In this document: positions 23,261-29,695 of the stretch, one piece after another
Position numbering within the stretch: the stretch's first letter is position 1
Layout of the letters: the number at the start of each line of letters is the position of its first letter
Source of the DNA: Chromera velia
Lineage: Eukaryota; Sar; Chromeraceae
Direction of reading: 5' to 3'
NCBI GenBank assembly: GCA_018398765.1
Contig: JAHBMJ010001522.1
Coordinates: 1 to 29,695 of the forward strand
DNA length: 29,695 nucleotides
The notes under the pieces: model-generated
What the model saw: only the letters and a program-made list of their open reading frames with translations
Told to the model about the DNA's origin: nothing
Databases searched by the model: none
Translations under genes and position numbers: made by a program

Positions 23261-24250
23261 ATGGTTCTCTTCTCTCCTCAGCAGGTAGACGTTAATGCAG
23301 ACTTCGGGGATCAGGTCGCGGCAATGTTCCCCGGCCTCAAAATCTACCTTACCGAGAAGGTGGAACTGCAGGCTATCGACCCCGAGTCTCAGATCAACGA
23401 CCCAACTGACCAGCAGGTCGCGAACCTCTCCTTTGAGCACCCTGACCGGATGGTAAAGAGCTCCATCTTCAAGTCCCTCTACGAGGACAAGAAGAAAACC
23501 CTTGAGCATGTCTACAACGAGACACTTCAAGGCAGAAAGGTGGATAGAAAGGATCTACTGACCTTGAAGTCGCTGATGCTGTTCCTGAAGATGGCGGTGG
23601 ACATCCTGGGTCTGAACACTAACCTTCTGAACAAGAGCAGCAGCGGCTACCGACTTTTCCGGAAGTTGATTTACAACTACATCTTGACCACCATCGCCCA
23701 GAACATACTCTCCGCCATGGACGCGGCCTTTGATAAAATCAAAAACAGCAAGAAATTTAAGCAGGACCCCTTCTGTCTCCTTGCCTACTTAGAGACTCAT
23801 GGCACGAAGGACCCGTAGAAGATCTTCAAATCTAAGAAGAGTGCCTTGTACACCTACATCAACCGCATGAGGCCTCGTGATGTGCCTTTTGCCAACTATA
23901 TCCGGGACGCGGAGAAGTTGATGATCGAATTGGGTCAGGTGCCTTTGCCTGAAAGAAAGCCTGACGGCACCTTTGAGACCGACGCGTCCTGCCGATCAGG
24001 GGAGAGAGGCAAAGTTGTCTACTATGATATCACCGCCAGCCCGCCTATCATCACCGAGATTTACATGACTCTAAAGGACAACTGCGGGTCAGAGATGCTT
24101 GCAGTCAAGTTGGACAGAGACATCACAGACAGAACACTGTCCTGGCAGGCTTTTTGCGCGATATTCGCGAAGTACTTCACATCCACACAGGTGGAGAGGA
24201 TAGACAGCAAGATTGAGGAGAGGGAGACCACTCGAAAGGATTGCAGTTGA
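23261..24250 (+). pseudogene. gag: Degraded gag region of the copia element
   Basis: From an ATG at 23261, in the first open frame after the 5' LTR, about 330 codons run to 24250. One TAG at 23816-23818 interrupts them, and the frame continues unchanged beyond it. The product is charged and mostly helical-looking, as expected of a capsid region. There is no CCHC zinc knuckle before the sequence switches to integrase. Assignment to gag rests mainly on position, because sequence similarity to known gag families is not obvious to me. The end near 24205-24250 appears to be a deletion junction, since protease and the integrase N-terminus are missing. Confidence 0.65.
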
Positions 24251-25540
24251 GCTTCACTTCATTAAAGGGACTCCGATAGTTACTATCATCGATGAATACA
24301 CTCGGTGGTTGGTGGCGGTACCAGTAGAGGGAGAAGACGCAGCAACGGTATGGAACATCATCACTGGATTACGCCTTTTGGTTACTCAGTTAGTCTAAGG
24401 TCGTGCTTTAGGACAGATAACGGAAGTCACTTCAAGGGGATGTTTGATCTGCAGTGCAGAATAAGGGACATCAGTCATGAGTGGATACAAGTGGGTCACC
24501 CGCAGTCGATGGGGATCCTCAAGAACCGCCATTACATTCTGGACACACAGATCACACTTCTCTGTCTTGAGAGAGACATCCCAGAAGAAAATTGGCAAGA
24601 TTTACTTCCCATGGCAGTGGCTATTGTCAACCGCATGCCAGCAGCCAGAGAACCATATTTGTTTGCATATGAAAGGATGACGGGGGTTTACCCAGTCCTA
24701 GCTAGCGTTGAAGAGAAGAGAAAGAGTTATGAGGAGTTCAAGGGAAGGAGGTTTGAGGAGTCAGAGATGGTTCTCTTCCGACACCCTCTCCGTTACTATA
24801 GGAAGGTGGAGGAAGAGTGGAAGCCAGGTGAGGTTGTGAAGGTCATTTCCCCGACTCTGTTTCGAATCAAACCCATTAGAGAGAGAGACAGGGGGTATAA
24901 GTCCTATGAGGTGGATCTCTTTGTAACGGCCATTCAACCGATGCCTGAAGAATTGCAGCAGGAGCTGAGAAAACCTGGAGGGGTGTTGGAGAATGAACCT
25001 TCGGCAGCAGAGAAAGAAAAGGAGAAAAGAAAGAGATCAGACGGAAAGAAATTTATCGTATGGAAGGATAAAAAGACGAAGCAGTTGTTCTTGGGGGAAG
25101 TGAAGGAAGAGAAGAGAGGGCGAGTGACTGTGCAGCATTATGGATCGTATGGGAAAGGAGTGTTGAGAGATCGGCTTTATCGTCCTGCAGTAAGGAGAAA
25201 AGGAGAGAGAGCGGTAATGTTTACAAATAATACGAAGAAATACGGGGCAATGGAGCCAGATCTGTTTGAGGTGGAGAGAGAAGACATCGTGATTGAAGAC
25301 GCGGAGGTTGAGAAGAATGGGAGGCTAGGTGAGAGCACGATCAGTACTCTTCTCAGAGAGTACATCGAAGAGAAGGAGTTTGCTTTGTCTACAGAGCCTG
25401 AAGACAGAATATTAGGCTCCAGCGTCACTTCGTTTCTTGATTCCCTTATCAGTACGTCTTCCTTCTTCTGTTCAGACCGAGAGGTGGGAAGAGTCCGACT
25501 GACAGAGACTATGCATCAAAAAGTAAAGTACGGGAGCTTG
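24251..25540 (+). pseudogene. pol: Degraded integrase and linker region of the copia element
   Basis: The integrase core starts abruptly with VTIIDEYTRW in one frame (about 24213-24370), then continues in another frame with FRTDNGSHF, which holds the second catalytic Asp at 24416-24418. The segment with the expected zinc-binding domain and first catalytic Asp is absent. The place of the catalytic Glu (PQ..G...NR motif) reads AAG, Lys, at 24521-24523. A C-terminal part with WKPGEVVKVISPTLFRI (about 24810-24870) resembles the small DNA-binding fold at integrase ends. A basic/acidic linker follows, with the unusual stretch VQHYGSYGKGVLRDRLYRPA (about 25130-25190), and runs to the reverse transcriptase. 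Confidence 0.85.
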
Positions 25541-27084
25541 ATACCAGAGATGAGAAAGAAGTGCGACAAAGCGAGGAGAGCAAAACTAACCAAGCTAATG
25601 AAGTACGACACCTACGACACGGTCAGGAAGGAGAACGTCCCCGCAGGAGCAACCGTCCTAGACATGCTGGTGGTAGATACTTTGAAGATGAAAGCAGGAA
25701 GAGAGAGAGAGTTTAAGGTAAGAGCAGTAGCAAGAGGAGACCAGGATCTAAGACAAGGTGTGGAGACCGCCACGTGTGGTTGCCTACCTGATTCTGTTCA
25801 TTTCGTTTTGCTTGCAGCATTAGCGTCCCCAAACTATGGAAAGAACTCAATCGCCTCTGTAAACTGTCAGAACGCCTATTTCCAGGCGAAGTTGAAGTCC
25901 CGAGTCCCAGTCTACGTCAGACCGCCTCCCAGTCATCCCGTCAGAAAAGCAGGTTTGCTGTGGAGATTGAAGAAGGCCCTGTATGGTTTGAAGGATGCAG
26001 GGAGAGCATTTGAAGACCATTTGTGGGAGGTTTTGAGGAAACTAGGTTAGGAGCTCAGTTTGTTGAGCGGGGTGTTTTGGAAAAAGAAGGGAGGAAAGGT
26101 TGTTGGGTTGCTGAGTCAGTACGTTGATGATTTGATTGTCGTTTCGTTGGAAGGGGACACACAGGAGATGGTGAAAGAAATTGTAGAAGAGGTCCATTGC
26201 AAGGAGCCGGAGGTGTTAGGTTAGTATGTTGGAAGTGATTATGAGGTCTTTTCAGACGAAAGAATCTGGTGCTCTCAGAAAGCGTACCTTGAGAGTATTC
26301 AAGGAGAACAGAGTAAGCAGGAATCTCAGCTTCTTCCAACAGGGATGACGAGAGAAGATGATAGGTCGGAGGTGCTAGATGCAGAGGGACACAGACGGTA
26401 CAGACAGTTGTTGGGAGAGTTGTCCTATGCAGCGCACAGCACCAGACCGGATCTTGAGTTTGCATCCGCATGGCTGAGTCAATTTAACCAAAAGCTAACC
26501 GTCAGAGCATGGAGACTTCTGAACAGAGCCATCAAATACGAACAGGCGACTTCGGATCGAGGGATCATGCTGGACCCTCCCAAGTTGCATGAGAGAATGG
26601 AAGTGGTTCTGTATTGCGATGCAGCAGAGGGAAGCGAATTGAATCCATACCCACAGACAGGCTGGGTACTTACCGTGAATGGAAGACCGATCGCTTGGAA
26701 GAGTCGAAAACAGAAGAGATGTGCAAGGAGTATCAATCGGGCAGAACTCTGTGCACTGGAGGATGCGCTTGACTATGCATTGGTGACGATGAGATTCATT
26801 CGGGAGATCTGGAAGGACTCGCATTGCACAATTCGAACGGATTCAGATAGGGTGTGCAAGATGCTCAAATCCAGAAACCCGAAGCCCCAGGAAAAGGACT
26901 TGATTGAACAAATAAGAGAGATGGGGGGAAAGTGTGTGTAGTTCCAGCAATAGCTGCAATGGACAGAATAGAAGAAGGGAAGATCAGAGTACAACATGTG
27001 TACGGCCATCAGAACTATGCAGACAGTTTCACAAAGCCAATGGATATGGATCTGATTGCATCACTTCTCGAGAAAGACAGATAG
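25541..27084 (+). pseudogene. pol: Degraded reverse transcriptase and RNase H of the copia element
   Basis: Copia-type reverse transcriptase motifs are clear: FKVRAVARGDQD, NAYFQAKL, LKKALYGLKDAGRAFE and the catalytic YVDD at 26120-26131. The first catalytic position of the palm (normally Asp, four residues before the Ala of NAYF) reads AAC, Asn, at 25862-25864. RNase H follows with CDAAEGSE, INRAELCAL, IRTDSDRV and, in another frame, GHQNYADSFTKPMD, ending at TAG 27082-27084. In-frame stops lie at 26048-26050 and 26222-26224. A frame change occurs near the G run at 26922-26927, and the original frame then stops at 26939-26941. The region cannot make a functional product as it stands. Confidence 0.93.
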
Positions 27085-27332
27085 GCACAGATAGTATACA
27101 CACCCACAGGTCTGTCAAGAGAAGAAAAAGAAAAGAAAGAAGAAGATGATGATGAGTGGCCATGTGTACAGGTGGATTCGAAGATGCCTGAGATTCAAGG
27201 CAGGAGCGCAAGGAGAGAAGGACTGAGGGACAGACAATGGGTTGACTACAAAGCGATTGCAAAAGGGATCAAAGTCAAGGAAGAGGGAGAAAGCTTGATG
27301 ACTGATCGATTTGGTAAAAAGGGAAGGAATGC

Positions 27333-27563
27333 ATGGAGAAAAGGGGTATAGGTGAAAAAGGGAAAATAAAGGAGAAAGCATTTTGCAGAGATGAGAGACG
27401 TAGAACTAATAACAGGAGATCAAAGGGAGAGAAGCTACCTAAGAACGGAGCAAAGACAACATGCTTAGTCTGTTGGGGGGCAGATCATTCCACGTCCATA
27501 TGTTCGCCTGCGTCAACGCTCCAGACGTTCGAAGGAAGCAACTCAAACGGAGATCAAATGTAG
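27333..27563 (+). CDS. 3' ORF of the copia element with a CCHC zinc knuckle
   Basis: A 76-codon open frame lies between RNase H and the 3' LTR. It is strongly basic (many Lys/Arg in residues 3-41) and then carries CLVCWGADHSTSIC at 27462-27503, an exact Cys-X2-Cys-X4-His-X4-Cys zinc knuckle. Retroelement nucleocapsids usually carry this motif at the end of gag, so its place at the 3' end is odd. It could be a separate small nucleic-acid-binding ORF, part of a longer 3' ORF now broken, or a gag fragment displaced by rearrangement. Whether it is translated is unknown. The start is the first ATG of the frame. Confidence 0.5.
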   Translation: MEKRGIGEKGKIKEKAFCRDERRRTNNRRSKGEKLPKNGAKTTCLVCWGADHSTSICSPASTLQTFEGSNSNGDQM

Positions 27564-27688
27564 TTAGGAAAGCACCTCAAATCAAAGCAAGATGGCAAAA
27601 GAGAACAAAAGAGACAAAAAGGTACATGTGCGTGAATGATTGTGAATGGGAATGATGAATGAATGTGTAAGAGTGGGTTCGCTCCGCG

Positions 27689-27703
27689 AAAAAAGAAAAA
27701 AGA
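27689..27703 (+). promoter_or_regulatory. Polypurine tract before the 3' LTR
   Basis: An unbroken purine run of about 15 bases (AAAAAAGAAAAAAGA) ends six bases before the 3' LTR. It fits the primer site for plus-strand DNA synthesis. Confidence 0.7.
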
Positions 27704-27709
27704 TGCGAT

Positions 27710-28175
27710 TGATGAGGTATCAAGGGTCAGAGAGAAGAGGCGCGGTGTGCGCAGCATCATACTAGTCTAAATCGATCTACGCACGCCGTCGAGCGCCGTC
27801 GAGCGAATTGTACGTGTCAGCAACATATGCATGAAGCGTTGCATGCGGGAAATTGCAATATACACGTGAACATGCATACAAAGAATGCAGCATTAAAAGA
27901 GACTGAATGCGAGTGGACAGAAAAACAAAGAGCATGTCATATACGGGACACACAGACAAATGTATTACATGAAATACGACAGATAAAGACAGAGCAGACG
28001 TGCACGTGAGCGATCGATCGACCGATCGACCAAGAATTATAAATATAGATAGAAAGAGTGTATCGAGGTCCGGACTAGAGAGATCTGTGAACTTGAGACC
28101 ATTCCCGGAAGACCAGACTTACAAGTATATGTACAAGCGTGGATCTCTGAGCTTAGGTGAGCTAGGGATTTATCA
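27710..28175 (+). repeat. 3' long terminal repeat, 466 bp
   Basis: It begins TGATGAGG and ends TTTATCA, the same length as the 5' copy. It matches that copy at about 92% of positions without gaps in my hand alignment. The differences are almost all A/G or C/T changes, a good share of them at CpG, TpG or CpA sites. Confidence 0.95.
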
Positions 28176-28180
28176 GCTAG
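28176..28180. repeat. Target-site duplication, right copy (GCTAG)
   Basis: An exact copy of 22648-22652, directly after the 3' LTR and followed by the satellite sequence GATCACTAAGC. Confidence 0.95.
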
Positions 28181-29308
28181 GATCACTAAGCATAACCTGC
28201 TTCACTTTTGATATAAAAAAATAAGTATTCATAACTTTTGAACTAAAGCGAATTAGAAGCTGAAATTAAGACAGTAAAGCCTTTTAACATGTATCTTTGA
28301 TAGTAGAAACAAGTTTTCTAATACTAGAGAAAAAATGTGTAATGGTACATTATTGCTGTGTAGAATGAAAGTGATGCTAAGATCACTCAGTATAACCTGC
28401 TTCACTTTTGATATAAAAAAATAAGTATTCATAACTTTTAAACTAAAATGAATTAGAAGTTGAAAATTAGCCTAAAATTAAGACAGTAAAGCCTTTTAAT
28501 ATGCATCTTTGATAGTGCAAACAGGTTTTCTAATACTAGAGAAAAAATGTGTAATAGTACATTATTGCTGTGTAGAATGAAAGTGATGCTAGGATCATTA
28601 TGTATAACCTGCTTCATTTTTGATCTGAAAAAATAAATATTCATAACTTTTGAACTAAAGCGAATTAGAAGCTGAAATTAAGACAGTAAAGCCTTTTAAT
28701 ATGCATTTTTGATAGTGTAAACATGTTTTTTAATACTAGAGAAAAAATGTGTAATGGTACATTATTGCTGTGTAGAATGAAAATGATGCTAGGATCACTA
28801 AGCATAACCTGCTTCACTTTTGATGTGAAAAAATAAGAGTTCATAACTTTTGAACTAAAGCGAATTAGAAGCTGAAATTAAGACAGTAAAGCCTTTTAAT
28901 ATGCATCTTTGATAGTGCAAACAGGTTTTCTAATACTAGAGAAAAAATGTGTAATGGTACATTATTGCTGTGTAGAATGAAAGTGATGCTAGGATCAGTA
29001 GGCATGACCTGCTTCATCCTGCTTCATTTTTGATCTGAAAAAATAAATATTCATAACTTTTGAACTAAAGCGAATTAGAAGCTGAAATTAAGACAGTAAA
29101 GCCTTTTAATATGCATCTTTGATAGTGCAAACAGGTTTTCTAATACTAGAGAAAAAATGTGTAATGGTACATTATTGCTGTGTAGAATGAAAGTGATGCT
29201 AGGATCAGTAGGCATGACCTGCTTCATCCTGCTTCATTTTTGATCTGAAAAAATAAATATTCATAACTTTTGAACTAAAACAAATTAGAAGTTGATATTG
29301 ATAGGGTA
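28176..29308. repeat. AT-rich satellite, 200 bp unit, right part
   Basis: The same satellite as 21485-22652 resumes in register. ATAACTTTTGAACT-type words occur at 28231, 28431, 28643, 28843, 29053 and 29263, giving units of 200, 212, 200, 210 and 210 bp. The 212 bp unit has 12 extra bases near 28460-28480. The two 210 bp units both carry a duplicated CCTGCTTCAT and are nearly identical, so they arose by recent duplication. The array ends near 29308, where the sequence changes to a non-repetitive stretch. Confidence 0.95.
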
Positions 29309-29455
29309 AAGGGCCTCCTGTCTTTCCCTTTCCCCAGGCCTTCATGCTTCCTCAAGAACATGCAGGTTCATTTGTAGGGATCGAGTAAGTTCATGCAGGA
29401 TCATGCGGGTGCCACTGGTCACTGGTGCTCTGTGCCCTCTTCTCCTTCTTTCTCC

Positions 29456-29603
29456 TTGTGTGTCTGTGTGTATGTATAGGGGTGTGTGTGTGTGTGTGTA
29501 TAGGGGTGTGTGGATGTGTGTTTGTGTGTTCCTGTGCGTGCGTGTGTGTGTGCGCGCGCGCGTGTGTGCGCGTGTGTGTGCGGATGTGTGTAGGTGTGTG
29601 TGT

Positions 29604-29656
<53 letters not shown>

Positions 29657-29695
29657 TGTATGTGTGTGCATGTGTGTGCATGTGTGTGCATGTGT
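29456..29695. repeat. TG-rich microsatellite running off the window
   Basis: Alternating TG with TGCG, CGCG, TGTA and GGATG interruptions fills the last 240 bases and reaches the window edge, so its full length is unknown. The His/Thr-rich open frames seen on the minus strand are the repeat translated and not genes. Confidence 0.9.

Larger units (their letters stand above)
22653..28175 (+). mobile_element. Ty1/copia-type LTR retrotransposon, 5.5 kb, degraded
   Basis: Two 466 bp LTRs (TGATGA...TCATCA and TGATGA...TTATCA) flank about 4.6 kb of internal sequence and are bounded by perfect GCTAG duplications. The order integrase, reverse transcriptase, RNase H places it in the copia group, not gypsy. 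It is non-functional, with in-frame stops, at least two frame changes, an internal deletion between gag and integrase and altered catalytic residues. Its insertion point lies inside a 200 bp satellite unit. Removing the element and one GCTAG copy restores exactly 200 bases (150 to the left and 50 to the right). Confidence 0.95.

Noticed and set aside
29342-29691. His/Thr-rich minus-strand open frames
   Set aside because: They are the TG microsatellite translated in three frames.

Overview
This is nuclear DNA of a eukaryote, probably a single-celled alga. The evidence is two multi-exon genes with GT...AG introns, AATAAA signals, long microsatellites, satellite arrays, a Ty1/copia-type LTR element and cut-and-paste transposon remnants. 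The lineage cannot be fixed from the sequence. A chromerid-like alveolate or a stramenopile alga would fit, but this is a low-confidence guess.

Layout. 1-6438 is a transposon-rich, gene-poor stretch. It holds a foldback repeat (839-1259) and a 2.3 kb element with inverted ends of about 300 bp (1687-3999). The left end of that element is split by a 775 bp hAT-type insertion with an 8 bp target duplication (1799-2573). A 108-codon ORF with its own AATAAA lies in the element's core. 6439-15571 is the gene-rich core, with two genes head to head about 740 bp apart. On the minus strand is a seven-exon gene for a 1019-residue, coiled-coil, Ser/Pro-rich protein of unknown function. On the plus strand is a nine-exon gene for a 582-residue thiamine-diphosphate pyruvate decarboxylase with all key residues. 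All 14 introns keep the reading frame by hand translation. Ten of the 14 begin GTCAG instead of the usual GTRAG. 15572-17997 is non-coding and increasingly AT-rich. 17998-18864 (minus) is an intact, intronless, bacterial-looking class I SAM-dependent methyltransferase.

19850-29695 looks heterochromatic. In order it holds a (CAGT)n array with a higher-order period of about 205-212 bp, a second tandem repeat of about 188-199 bp, and an AT-rich satellite with a 200 bp unit. A 5.5 kb copia-type retrotransposon (22653-28175) has jumped into that satellite. It has 466 bp LTRs and a perfect 5 bp GCTAG target duplication. The satellite then resumes in exact register, and the window ends in a TG-rich microsatellite. 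The retroelement is dead: it has in-frame stops, frameshifts, an internal deletion and altered catalytic residues. Its two LTRs differ almost only by transitions, which points to cytosine deamination.

Functional reading. Pyruvate decarboxylase would feed fermentative acetaldehyde/ethanol production. Nothing in the window ties the coiled-coil protein or the methyltransferase to it, so the neighbours look independent. The less ordinary signals are the GTCAG splice-donor preference, three unrelated satellites sharing a period near 200 bp, a CCHC zinc knuckle at the 3' end of the copia element rather than at the expected end of gag, and the nested transposons with their built-in empty-site control.
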